Shown: positions 35,458 through 44,668 of the stretch, piece after piece | How positions within the stretch are numbered: the stretch's first letter is position 1 | Layout: each line of letters opens with the position of its first letter | From: Pedobacter nanyangensis | Lineage (GTDB): Bacteria > Bacteroidota > Bacteroidia > Sphingobacteriales > Sphingobacteriaceae | DNA length: 64,000 bases | NCBI RefSeq assembly: GCF_003313505.1 | Contig: NZ_QMHO01000013.1 | Location: forward strand, 62,001-126,000 | Reading direction: 5' to 3' | Notes under the pieces: model-generated | Databases searched by the model: none | What the model was told of the DNA's origin: nothing | The model's input: only the letters and a program-made list of their open reading frames with translations | Translations under genes and position numbers: made by a program

Positions 35458-36525
35458 TTACCAGTCCATTTCTTTTTTGAGGAAGGCACTTAACTCGCTT
35501 GCAATTTGCTGGTGTTCTGCTAATGATGGATGCTTTCCACAACCGCCATTGGCCCTGATTTCGAAAAAGTAACTGGCAATATTGTGCTCTCCACTTTGGT
35601 TAAGCCTTTTTTTAACGGCGCTGATGTATTTTGCCAATGCCGCTTTAAGCTGTGGGCTTGCCATGGGGCTGGTGAGCATCACCAATTTAGCCTTTGGATA
35701 ATAGCCACGTAATTGTTTCATGAAGTTGACGTAAGCGCCAGTGAACTGGGTTGAGTCCTGAATGCCATCATTTTGTCCAAGGCATACGGTAACCACATCG
35801 GGCTGGTATTTGGCAAAGTCCCAGGTGAGGGTGTCTTTGGCTGGATTGATTTTATTGTAAACAGGCGGCATGATGATTTTTTTACCGCAACAACTGTGCA
35901 TGAGCCCAATGCCTGATACGGAAGTAAGATGCCATTGCGCATTCAGGTTTCTTGCCGTGCTAGGCCCGTAAGCGAAATAGGCGTTGTGCTGGTCGTGCCA
36001 TGAAGAGCCTTTTGTTTCGCATTTAATTTCGCTTTCGTCGCTTCCTGCGCCACAGGTAATAGAGTCGCCAATAAATTCCATTTTCCTTTTCTGAGGCGCT
36101 GTTGGAGGAAGGAGCTTTTCGCAATCGAAACCTGTAAATGAAATATAGCCATTTTCGGATTCCGAGTTTTTACAGATCAGTATTTTGTGGTTGCCCTTTG
36201 GGAGATTTTGGGCCAGTAACAGCTTATTTTCCTTGCCCTTTAAACGTATCCGAAAGGCGGGCTGGTTGTCTATTCTCACTTCCAAATAGTTCAAAATGTT
36301 TCCCCACAACATTTCATCGTTAATATGTGCCGTAAATGAACTGCCACTAAAGTTGATGAGCACATACGCTCCTGATGCCCAGAATTTGGGTTGCTGGGGA
36401 TTGGAGAAATCGCCCCGACCGATGTACTGGATATCTGGGTGGTTGGCAGGGTAGAAAGTTGTTTTGGCAGCCCAAGTTTGGATATGGAGAAGTGCTACGA
36501 AAAGCAATACGATTTTATATTTCAT
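35458..36525 (-). CDS. GDSL/SGNH esterase, CE2-like acetyl esterase
   Basis: Exported esterase of 355 residues with a signal peptide (1-19, ending TWAA). An N-terminal jelly-roll-like domain (about 25-135) precedes the SGNH domain with IGDSITCGAG (about 152-161, Ser nucleophile), the block III GQND, and the HP-containing block V GGCGKHPSLAEHQ. The two-domain order is that of carbohydrate esterase family 2, which removes acetyl groups from glucomannan or xylan. It starts five bases after the AraC stop and lies divergent from the mannan genes, so it likely deacetylates mannan for the GH26 enzyme. Confidence 0.85.
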   Translation of the reverse strand: MKYKIVLLFVALLHIQTWAAKTTFYPANHPDIQYIGRGDFSNPQQPKFWASGAYVLINFSGSSFTAHINDEMLWGNILNYLEVRIDNQPAFRIRLKGKENKLLLAQNLPKGNHKILICKNSESENGYISFTGFDCEKLLPPTAPQKRKMEFIGDSITCGAGSDESEIKCETKGSSWHDQHNAYFAYGPSTARNLNAQWHLTSVSGIGLMHSCCGKKIIMPPVYNKINPAKDTLTWDFAKYQPDVVTVCLGQNDGIQDSTQFTGAYVNFMKQLRGYYPKAKLVMLTSPMASPQLKAALAKYISAVKKRLNQSGEHNIASYFFEIRANGGCGKHPSLAEHQQIASELSAFLKKEMDW

Positions 36526-36530
36526 AAAAT

Positions 36531-37382
36531 TTAAACAAAAATACGATGGCCAGAAAGGTTGTCTCTAAACTCGGTTGGGGTGCAACCTTTCTTCTTTTTA
36601 AAGATCCTGTTAAAGTTGGAAATGTTGTTGAACCCGCAGTTGTAGGCCACCTCTGAAATGGTTTCGGAGGTATCAATGACGTGCCCCAAGCGGATTTCTA
36701 TCAGGCTGTCTATAAAGCTGGCTCCCGTTCTGTTCTTGAAAAATCGGCTGAAGGACACTTCGGTCATGTTCGCTATTTTGGCCACTTCCGAAAGGGAAAC
36801 GGGCTTGTCGAAATTAAGATTGATGTACTCCATTACTTTTTCTATCCTACGGCTGGTGTATGAAAACTCAGCCTGGCTAAAGGTTGAGTCGGAAAGGGTT
36901 CGCATATTTCTGGACGTGGACAGGTCATGCAAAATCGACATCAGTTCCAGTACCGAATCAAAGCCATGTTGTTTGTTGAGCCTGATGAGGCGGGGGCCGA
37001 TGGCTTTGGCCGTATCGCCAGAAAATAAGATGCCGCATTTGGCTTTTTCAAGCATATCCCTAATAACCCTCAGCTGGTGCCTGCGCAGAAATTTCTCATC
37101 AAACAAATCTTTATGGAACTGGATGGTTACTTCGTGTATTTCTTTTCCGTTCAGTTTGTGCGTTTCCCATACATGTGGGAGGTTGGAGCCAATCAGCACC
37201 AGCTCGATATCGCCAATTTCCTCAATATGGTCGCCAACCACACGCCGGGCCCCACTGGCATTTGAAATAAAGTTAAGTTCCATTTCTTCATGGTAATGTA
37301 AAGGGAAGTCAAAATCCTTTTTTCTTCGCTCAAAAATAGTGAAACAATCACCTGTGGTGAGTGGGGTAATTTCTTTTATCAT
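36531..37382 (-). CDS. AraC-family regulator of the mannan locus
   Basis: A 283-residue regulator. The N-terminal cupin-like sensor (about 20-95) has PLHYHEEMELNFI and SNLPHVWE. The C-terminal AraC DNA-binding domain (about 180-280) contains two helix-turn-helices: VSLSEVAKIANMTEVSFSRF and ISEVAYNCGFNNISNFNRIF. The cupin suggests it senses a cytoplasmic sugar. It heads a two-gene operon with the esterase and is divergent from susC, so it is the likely activator of both. Candidate operators lie at 37401-37490. Confidence 0.9.
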   Translation of the reverse strand: MIKEITPLTTGDCFTIFERRKKDFDFPLHYHEEMELNFISNASGARRVVGDHIEEIGDIELVLIGSNLPHVWETHKLNGKEIHEVTIQFHKDLFDEKFLRRHQLRVIRDMLEKAKCGILFSGDTAKAIGPRLIRLNKQHGFDSVLELMSILHDLSTSRNMRTLSDSTFSQAEFSYTSRRIEKVMEYINLNFDKPVSLSEVAKIANMTEVSFSRFFKNRTGASFIDSLIEIRLGHVIDTSETISEVAYNCGFNNISNFNRIFKKKKGCTPTEFRDNLSGHRIFV

Positions 37383-37400
37383 AACTAAAAGATAAATAAA

Positions 37401-37490
37401 TACAAATCAAGCGGATAAAATAATATCATATATTGCTGCAATAGATATAATAATATAATTATGTTTAATGATTTGTATTGCAGTGCAATA
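37401..37490. promoter_or_regulatory. Cluster of palindromes, candidate AraC operators
   Basis: TATTGCTGCAATA (37431-37443) and TATTGCAGTGCAATA (37476-37490) are two palindromes sharing TATTGC/GCAATA, 46 bp centre to centre. TACAAATCA (37401-37409) is repeated inverted as TGATTTGTA (37469-37477). They lie between the AraC gene and the susC promoter. Confidence 0.5.
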
Positions 37491-37579
37491 AACCATAAAT
37501 TTTTGCTTTAAAACAATCTTTAGAGATAAAAATACTATAAATGGATAATAAAGTATTATTAATGGGCTATGAAGGGTGC

Positions 37580-37587
37580 TACTTTTG
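37580..37587 (+). promoter_or_regulatory. -7 box of the mannan operon promoter
   Basis: TACTTTTG matches TAnnTTTG; no TTTG is seen at the -33 position, as expected for an activator-dependent promoter. The start is near 37594, 16 bases before the susC ATG at 37610. Confidence 0.5.
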
Positions 37588-37609
37588 AACTAACCAAATA
37601 TGACTATTT

Positions 37610-40600
37610 ATGCGTAATCAACTAACCGCCTATTTATTAGCATTACTTGTATGTGTGTTGTTTGTTGCCGAAGCGTTTGCGCAGGACAAGAAATTGTCTG
37701 GAAAGGTAATGGATGAAAATGGACTTCCGCTGGCGGGAGTTTCTGTAAGTATAAAAGGTGCTAAAATTTCAACCACTACCAATGAAAATGGTAGTTTCCT
37801 TATTGATGCTCCATCAACTGCCCAAACCATTACCTTTTCTTATTTAGGTAAAGTACAGCAAGAGCTTGCCATTGGCAACAGAACCACTTTCAATGTCAAG
37901 CTTCAATCTGCCAGTACAACCCTTTCTGATGTGGTAATTATTGGGTACGGTACCGTTAAAAAATCTGATTTAACAGGCTCGGTAGCCCGCATTGACCGAG
38001 AAGATTTAACCAGGGATGTACCTACTAATGTATTGCAGGCCATGCAAGGCAAAGTTGCAGGGGTAAACGTTACCCAAAATGATGGCGCTCCGGGTGCCGG
38101 ACTAAGCATCAGGGTGCGTGGCTCAAACTCTTTTTTGGGCGGTACAGAACCTTTGTATGTGATAGATGGGGTGCCTTTCAACAATTCCAGTAGCGGGGCA
38201 ACGCCAATGTCGTTAGGGGAAGATGAAAAGCAAACGCTAAATGCCATGTCTTTCCTTAATCCGGATGATATTGAAAGCATAGATATTTTAAAAGATGCAT
38301 CGGCTACGGCTATTTATGGCTCAAGGGGTGCCAATGGCGTGGTGCTCATTACCACCAGAAAAGGCAAGAGCGGAAAAGACAAAATAGAAGCCAACTTTAA
38401 TGCAGGCTTGGCTTCGGTATCCAAAAAAATTGACGTGCTGAATGCTTCGGAATATGCCGCTTATCAAAATTTGGCCTATTTAAACGCCAATAAATACACA
38501 GGAACGGCCTATACTGTGCCTTTTCCGGGCACCAACGTTCCCGATCCCGCAAATCCAGGAAATACTTATTACTCCAAAGGACCACAGGATTATGTGGGCG
38601 ATACCAATAATTGGCAGGACCGTATCTTCAGGAACGGCCTGTATCAAAAATATTCATTAAATGTTTCTGGTGGTACCGATGCAGGAACGCATAGCGTTAC
38701 TTTCAATTACCTCGATCAGGAAGGCACCGTGCTCAACTCTAAATATAACCGTTTGGGCTTGGGCTTAAATTTGAACAGGAATATCAGCAAAACCTTTAAG
38801 ATAGGGACCAGTACTTCTATTGCCAGTACCCGAACCAATGGTGTAAAAACAGGAACAGACAAATCAGATGCAGCAAGCGCCGGGGTGATCAGGTCAGCCT
38901 TAACTTTTCCATCCACCATTTCAGATCCCATCGCCTATGATGGTGTTGGCGATGCTTTTATCACTAATCCTTATATCTACGTAAACGATATTCTGAATAC
39001 CGTAAAAGGATTGAATATCTTTTCGTCCAACTATGTTGAGGCTACTTTCCTGAAAGATTTCAAATTCAGGCAAAATGTAGGTTTCAACTATTCCAGTAGC
39101 AACAGGGACCAATATTATCCCCGTACGGTTTATGAAGGTTTCTCCATGAGAGGCTGGGGCCTAAAGGCCGATAATATTTGGAGCAGTGGCGTAGCCGAAA
39201 GTATTTTGACTTACAACAAAGCCATTAACAAACACAATTTAAATATAATGACGGCTGGCACTTACGAGCGTACCAATGGACAAAGCAAAAGAGCCGAAGC
39301 CAAAACTTTCCCTAATGATGACCTGCAGAATGAGAACCTGGCGGCAGGTGAAGTGGTGATGCCAGTGGTAACGTCGAGGTACCAATCTACCCTCATTTCA
39401 TTTTTGGGAAGAGCCAACTATAGTTTTGATGACCGTTACCTTTTAACGGTATCCTATCGTCAGGATGGTTCTAGCAAGTTTGGTAAAGACAATAAATGGG
39501 CTGGTTTCCCTTCGGCGGCAGTGGCCTGGAAGGTATCTGGCGAGGAGTTTATGAAGGGAGTGAAGTTTGTAAATGATTTGAAGTTGCGCTTTAGTTACGG
39601 ACAAACCGGAAATCAAGGGATTGGCTCGTACGCCTCTCTTTCAAAGCTGAGTGTATATAACTACGTGTTCGGCGGTGCCATTCAAACAGGTTTGGCCAAC
39701 GATGTATTTGCCGGCCCAGCCAACGAAAAGCTAAAATGGGAAACTACCAGCGCCTATAATTTGGGGCTTGACGTGGCCATGTTCAATAACCGTTTAAACC
39801 TACAGGTGGAGGTGTACAAGAAAATTACCGATGATTTGTTGCAGAACCTGGTTATTCCATCGTCTTCAGGATTTGAAACTAAACTGGTGAACTCGGGGTC
39901 TATCCAAAATAAAGGTTTGGAGGTAACGCTTGGCGGCACGGTAATGAAAAACAAGAACTTTGAATGGAAATCAAACTTCAACCTTGCCTTTAACCGCAAC
40001 AAAATTTTAAGCCTCAGTGCCGATGTGCGAGAGCAATATGCCCGCAACATCTCTACCGGCGATGCCCCGTTTATCCAAACCGTAGGCAAGCCCATTGGAG
40101 CTTTATATGGTTATGTAGAGGACGGTTACTACGACAATGAGGCCGAAGTAAGGAATGATCCTGCCTATACCAATCAAGGTAATTCTATCATTTTAAGGAC
40201 CATTGGCGAGATCAAGTACAAGAACTTGGATAATGATCCCACAGCCATCACGCAAAGCGATAGAACTTTTATTGGCGATGTAAATCCAGATTATACCTTC
40301 GGTTTTACCAATAATTTCAAGTACAAACGTTTTGATCTGAGCGTGTTCATCAATGGCGTACAGGGAAATGACATCATCAATATGAATACGCGTTTCAATG
40401 CCAACTTAGGTAGCAATAAAAATATCACAAAGGAAATGGCCGATGGGGCATGGGCGGCCGGACAAGACAATAGCAATGCCACGGGGCCAAAGATAATGCG
40501 CCAGTTTTTCAGAACCATATTGTTTTCCAGAAGGTTTGTTGAGGACGGCAGTTTTGTAAGGGTTAAAAACATTACGCTTGGCTATCAAGTGCCTTTAAAA

Positions 40601-40783
40601 TCTAAAACCATATCGGCTATGCGGGTATCGGTGGGCGTTAACAACCTGCTTACATTCACCAACTATTCCGGCTATGATCCAGAAATCAATAGCTATGGCG
40701 ATAACCCAGCACTATTTGGTGTAGACTTGGGCGGATATCCTAATTCCAGAACTTACAACCTCTCACTACGTTGCAACTTTTAA
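37610..40783 (+). CDS. SusC/RagA-family TonB-linked outer membrane transporter
   Basis: TonB-dependent glycan importer, 1057 residues. Signal peptide 1-25 (ends AFAQ); carboxypeptidase-D-like domain (about 28-105) with SGKVMDENGLPLAGVSVSIK; SusC signature region VVIIGYGTVKKSDLTGSV (about 107-124); plug domain (about 115-240, with GSRGANGVVLITTRKG); then the barrel, ending in RTYNLSLRCNF. It pairs with SusD, which lies 11 bases downstream. By context it imports manno-oligosaccharides. Confidence 0.96.
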   Translation: MRNQLTAYLLALLVCVLFVAEAFAQDKKLSGKVMDENGLPLAGVSVSIKGAKISTTTNENGSFLIDAPSTAQTITFSYLGKVQQELAIGNRTTFNVKLQSASTTLSDVVIIGYGTVKKSDLTGSVARIDREDLTRDVPTNVLQAMQGKVAGVNVTQNDGAPGAGLSIRVRGSNSFLGGTEPLYVIDGVPFNNSSSGATPMSLGEDEKQTLNAMSFLNPDDIESIDILKDASATAIYGSRGANGVVLITTRKGKSGKDKIEANFNAGLASVSKKIDVLNASEYAAYQNLAYLNANKYTGTAYTVPFPGTNVPDPANPGNTYYSKGPQDYVGDTNNWQDRIFRNGLYQKYSLNVSGGTDAGTHSVTFNYLDQEGTVLNSKYNRLGLGLNLNRNISKTFKIGTSTSIASTRTNGVKTGTDKSDAASAGVIRSALTFPSTISDPIAYDGVGDAFITNPYIYVNDILNTVKGLNIFSSNYVEATFLKDFKFRQNVGFNYSSSNRDQYYPRTVYEGFSMRGWGLKADNIWSSGVAESILTYNKAINKHNLNIMTAGTYERTNGQSKRAEAKTFPNDDLQNENLAAGEVVMPVVTSRYQSTLISFLGRANYSFDDRYLLTVSYRQDGSSKFGKDNKWAGFPSAAVAWKVSGEEFMKGVKFVNDLKLRFSYGQTGNQGIGSYASLSKLSVYNYVFGGAIQTGLANDVFAGPANEKLKWETTSAYNLGLDVAMFNNRLNLQVEVYKKITDDLLQNLVIPSSSGFETKLVNSGSIQNKGLEVTLGGTVMKNKNFEWKSNFNLAFNRNKILSLSADVREQYARNISTGDAPFIQTVGKPIGALYGYVEDGYYDNEAEVRNDPAYTNQGNSIILRTIGEIKYKNLDNDPTAITQSDRTFIGDVNPDYTFGFTNNFKYKRFDLSVFINGVQGNDIINMNTRFNANLGSNKNITKEMADGAWAAGQDNSNATGPKIMRQFFRTILFSRRFVEDGSFVRVKNITLGYQVPLKSKTISAMRVSVGVNNLLTFTNYSGYDPEINSYGDNPALFGVDLGGYPNSRTYNLSLRCNF

Positions 40784-40794
40784 ACCTTCACAAC

Positions 40795-42447
40795 ATGAAA
40801 ACGATTTCAAAATATTTAACGGTATCGGTTATTGGTTTGGCTTTGTTAAGCACCATTTCATGCAAAAAGGCATTGGAAGAAAAACCATATTCATTTTATT
40901 CTCCAGAATATTTTTATAACAACGAAAGCGATGCAAAAGCAGCCATCAATGGCGTTTATGCAGCCTTGTATACCTGGGAAATGTATCAACAGCCATTTTG
41001 GAACATGACTATTTTAGATGATGACCACGTTTCAGGGGCTGATTGGTATTTGGGTACTACCGGGGCAGGAAACCCGCAATCCTACTGGGGCGTTGATGGG
41101 CCATGGGTAGGCTGCTATACCATTATTTCGAGGGCTAATTCTGTATTGGAAAATGTAGTGAACATTACGGACATTGACTCAGATGTTAAAAAGCGAATTT
41201 TGGGAGAAGCTTACTTTTTAAGAGGCTGGGCCTATTTCCAATTGGTGCAATTATACGGAGGGGTTCCCATTCACTTGAAAACCATTTCTGTACAAAACCC
41301 AGAAACCAACATACCTAGAGCTACGGTAAAGGCTACTTATGACCTGGTCATTTCCGATTTCAAGTCGGCAGAAGCCAATTTGTTTCCTGCGGGACATGCC
41401 AAAGCGGGAGAAGTAGGCCGTGTAAATCAAGGGGTGGCTAAAGCGTTTCTGGCAAAAACTTATTTAACCATTGGCTCGGGAGCGGCAACGGGAAATGTGA
41501 CGGTAAGGGGCGGAACGGATAATGGTTTTTATACTTATACCAAAAATGTAGTGGCCGGATTGGAAGGCGTAGACTCGAAAGCTTATTTCCTGCTCGCCAG
41601 AGATAAGGCCGCAGAACTATTGGTGCCCGGTGGACCCTATGCGCTTACCGCAAACTGGAAAGATTTGTGGAGCATTGCCGGAAGGAACAACAAAGAGCAT
41701 ATGTGGGAGCTGCAATCACTATCGGGTACCAGTTTTATCAACGAAATTGGCAATTACTTTTCTGCCCGTTCAACCTTTGGGCAAGGAGCGGTTTTCATGA
41801 CCAACAACCATTACAAAGATTACGACGAAACCGATACCAGGGTATTAGATGGGATTACCCATAACTATACCACCTTGCAGGGAACAAATATCTTTTATCC
41901 GTCATGGCAATCGGCTAAGTACAAAACGGTTAATGGCATAACTTATAACAATACCGGGTCTACTACGGCCGAGCGGGCCTATACCATTAAATACAGTGTA
42001 ACTGAACCTACGGTAGTAAAAAGTGACGCTTTTGTGCCCTTGTTGCGCTATGCGGAAGTTTACCTGATGTACGCCGAAGCCGAAAATGAAGTGAACGGAG
42101 CCACCACTTTAGCCTATAACGCCTTAAATGAAGTAAGGCTGAGAGCTTATATCAAAACAGGTACGCCTGCCGTACCAGTGGCAGAGGCTTATGCGCCAAC
42201 AGCTATGACCTCCGAACAGTTTAGAAGCTATGTATTGGCAGAACGGGCCAGGGAGTTTAACTTGGAAGGTATCAGGCGTTTTGACTTGATGCGCTGGGGC
42301 GTTTACCTGCAAGTAATGAATAAAATAGGAACCGGGCAAAATAACATCTCCAAGCTCAGAAGTACTAAAAATCTCTTGTACCCTATCCCGCTGGGCGAGC
42401 TCAATTCAAATACGGCTCTTAAGGGAATTAACAATCCAGGTTGGTAA
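40795..42447 (+). CDS. SusD/RagB-family glycan-binding lipoprotein
   Basis: Surface lipoprotein that lids the SusC channel and captures oligosaccharides. From ATG 40795 it has 550 residues; the lipobox is STISCKK (Cys about 21), and the helical TPR-like domain starts near residue 35. C-terminal RAYTIKYSVTEPTV and AERAREFNLEGIRRFDLMRWG are RagB/SusD hallmarks. An upstream TTG at 40771 is rejected because it would move the signal peptide. It is 11 bases from the susC stop. Confidence 0.96.
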   Translation: MKTISKYLTVSVIGLALLSTISCKKALEEKPYSFYSPEYFYNNESDAKAAINGVYAALYTWEMYQQPFWNMTILDDDHVSGADWYLGTTGAGNPQSYWGVDGPWVGCYTIISRANSVLENVVNITDIDSDVKKRILGEAYFLRGWAYFQLVQLYGGVPIHLKTISVQNPETNIPRATVKATYDLVISDFKSAEANLFPAGHAKAGEVGRVNQGVAKAFLAKTYLTIGSGAATGNVTVRGGTDNGFYTYTKNVVAGLEGVDSKAYFLLARDKAAELLVPGGPYALTANWKDLWSIAGRNNKEHMWELQSLSGTSFINEIGNYFSARSTFGQGAVFMTNNHYKDYDETDTRVLDGITHNYTTLQGTNIFYPSWQSAKYKTVNGITYNNTGSTTAERAYTIKYSVTEPTVVKSDAFVPLLRYAEVYLMYAEAENEVNGATTLAYNALNEVRLRAYIKTGTPAVPVAEAYAPTAMTSEQFRSYVLAERAREFNLEGIRRFDLMRWGVYLQVMNKIGTGQNNISKLRSTKNLLYPIPLGELNSNTALKGINNPGW

Positions 42448-42475
42448 ATATAGACATGATTAAATCATTAAGCAC

Positions 42476-43510
42476 ATGAAAACTATAGCAAAATATTTTG
42501 GCACTTACTTCATCGCCGCAGCAATGATGGTGCTCTTTGGCTGTAAAAAAGATAAAGAAGAAAATACAGCGCCACCCACACTAACGGCCGTTACCAATTT
42601 AACCAATAGGAGTGCCGAGCTACAGGCCGTTGACTATGGCGATTGGATCATGATCAAAGGGGCCAATTTAAAAACTACGCAAAAGGTTGATTTTAATGGC
42701 ACACTTGCCGCTGATTCTCTTACTTATGCCGAAGATAACAGCATTACCGTTAAAATTCCAGCGAATTTAACAGACCCGATCAACAATCCCATTACCGTGA
42801 CTACCAAATATGGTACGGCAACTTTGAATTTTAAAATTAGGCAACCTGCCCCTTTGGTAGAAGATTTTTCGCCAGGTGCCGGAGTGCCCGATGACGAAAT
42901 TACCATTGCGGGAAATTACTTTAAGGGAGTTAGCGGAGTTACCATTAATGGAGTAAACGCAGCCATTGTTTCAAGCTCCCAAACGCAAATTAAAGTGAAA
43001 GTGCCAGCCGGAGTAACTTATGGCCCCGTGGTAATCACTACGCCGGTGGGCTCGGTAACGGCCGCCAAAACTTTCGGATTAAAATACACCATATACGACG
43101 ATGGGCTTAAAAATGCTTGGAGCACAAGTTCTTCCTACAGCTACAATGTATTGGATTTGGCAAATTTAACTACAGTCAGACGCGGTACCTCGGCCATGTT
43201 CGTAAATTATAAGGGGTGGGGAGCGGTGCGTTACAGGCTTGTCGCCAAGTTTAATACTACAGGCTATACCACTATCAAAATCTCTATTTTTGGTGGTACG
43301 GGTACTGATGGTAAAAAGATAAGGGTATCGTCAACTAACGGATCGGTTAAATCTACCACTTATGATATTTTGATCAGGGAGGGAAAATGGACCGATTTTC
43401 AGATACCGTTGATCAACATCGGTTCGCCGGCATTAATTGAGTATCTCGATTTCCAGGAATTTAGCAATAATGCTTCCCAAATATATATCGATGATGTTGG
43501 TTTCTACTAA
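42476..43510 (+). CDS. TIG/IPT-domain surface glycan-binding lipoprotein (SusE-position)
   Basis: A 344-residue lipoprotein (lipobox VLFGCKK, Cys about 23) with two immunoglobulin-like IPT/TIG domains (about 40-125 and 128-205, each with a conserved GxxF/GV core such as DEITIAGNYFKGVSGVTING, the first ~20 only shown) and a C-terminal domain (about 210-344) with WGAVRYRL and YIDDVGFY resembling a carbohydrate-binding beta-sandwich. Its place after SusD is that of surface glycan-binding proteins. The ligand is inferred to be mannan. Confidence 0.85.
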   Translation: MKTIAKYFGTYFIAAAMMVLFGCKKDKEENTAPPTLTAVTNLTNRSAELQAVDYGDWIMIKGANLKTTQKVDFNGTLAADSLTYAEDNSITVKIPANLTDPINNPITVTTKYGTATLNFKIRQPAPLVEDFSPGAGVPDDEITIAGNYFKGVSGVTINGVNAAIVSSSQTQIKVKVPAGVTYGPVVITTPVGSVTAAKTFGLKYTIYDDGLKNAWSTSSSYSYNVLDLANLTTVRRGTSAMFVNYKGWGAVRYRLVAKFNTTGYTTIKISIFGGTGTDGKKIRVSSTNGSVKSTTYDILIREGKWTDFQIPLINIGSPALIEYLDFQEFSNNASQIYIDDVGFY

Positions 43511-43523
43511 TCCCTAATTGTTT

Positions 43524-44660
43524 ATGCTCAAAAAAATCATCCTGTTTTCTTTTGCTTTCACCATCATAGGCCTGCAAAAGGTAGTTGCCCAAAAATTAAG
43601 CCACCCCAATCCTACCGCGGAAACGAGGGCATTGTACCAAAACTTACAAATGTTAAGCACGAAGGCCATTTTGTTTGGCCATCAAGATGACCTGGCTTAC
43701 GGCGTTGGATGGAAATATCAGGAGGGAAGAAGCGATGTGAAAGAAACCGCAGGTGAATATCCGGCAGTATATGGTTGGGACATCGGCAAGATCGAACATG
43801 CTGCCCCAAATAACATCGACGGGGTACCTTTTGATAAAATGAGGGATTATATTAAAGCAGGCTATGAAAGGGGAGCAGTCATCACCATTAGCTGGCATTT
43901 TGATAATCCGTTAACAGGCGGCTCCTCATGGGATACCACCCGTAACACCGTAAGGGCTATTTTGCCAATGGGCGAAAAGCATCAGTTGTACTTGCAATGG
44001 CTCGATAGGGCGGCAAATTTTCTGCTCAGCCTAAAAGGCGCTAAAGGAGAATATATTCCGGTGTTGTTTAGGCCCTTTCATGAGCTTACAGGGCACTGGT
44101 TTTGGTGGGGTAGCCGCAGCACCAGCCCTGAGGAAATGAAAGAAATTTGGCGATTTACTGCTGATTATTTAAGGAAAACCAAAAAAATCGATCATTTGAT
44201 CATGGTGTATAATACGAATGATTTTAAGACCTCCGCAGATTTTTTGCGCAGCTACCCAGGCGATGAATATGTAGATGTGCTGAGTTTTGATACCTATCAA
44301 TTTGACCTCAAAAATAAAGACCGTTTTATCTCTGAAATTAAAAGGCAATCGGAAATAGTTACCAGGCTGGCTGCCGAAAAAAATAAGTTGGCTGCATTTG
44401 CCGAAACAGGCTTCGAAAATATACCCGATCCAAATTGGTGGACAGGTACACTGTGGCCAGCCATTAAAGATTACCCACTTTCGTATGTGCTGGTTTGGCG
44501 CAATGCCGGCTACATGCCTTCTTCAAAGAAGATGCACTACTATGCGCCCCATAAAGGAGGCCGCTCGGCCAAAGATTTTAAACGTTTTTCCCAAAATCCA
44601 AGAGTGTGGTTGGAGAAAAAACTCCGCACCAAAAAGATATACCAAAACCAAACAAACTAA
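43524..44660 (+). CDS. GH26 beta-mannanase
   Basis: Glycoside hydrolase family 26 enzyme cutting beta-1,4-mannan. The acid/base Glu is in LFRPFHELTGHWFWWG (residues about 174-189), and the nucleophile Glu in AFAETGFE (about 291-298), with Trp-rich flanks as usual for the family. Signal peptide 1-23 ends VVAQ with no lipobox, so it is predicted to be periplasmic or secreted. I chose ATG 43524 over TTG 43518. It lies 13 bases after the TIG gene and 8 before the symporter. In related loci such an enzyme produces mannobiose. Confidence 0.93.
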   Translation: MLKKIILFSFAFTIIGLQKVVAQKLSHPNPTAETRALYQNLQMLSTKAILFGHQDDLAYGVGWKYQEGRSDVKETAGEYPAVYGWDIGKIEHAAPNNIDGVPFDKMRDYIKAGYERGAVITISWHFDNPLTGGSSWDTTRNTVRAILPMGEKHQLYLQWLDRAANFLLSLKGAKGEYIPVLFRPFHELTGHWFWWGSRSTSPEEMKEIWRFTADYLRKTKKIDHLIMVYNTNDFKTSADFLRSYPGDEYVDVLSFDTYQFDLKNKDRFISEIKRQSEIVTRLAAEKNKLAAFAETGFENIPDPNWWTGTLWPAIKDYPLSYVLVWRNAGYMPSSKKMHYYAPHKGGRSAKDFKRFSQNPRVWLEKKLRTKKIYQNQTN

Positions 44661-44668
44661 CCAAGCTA

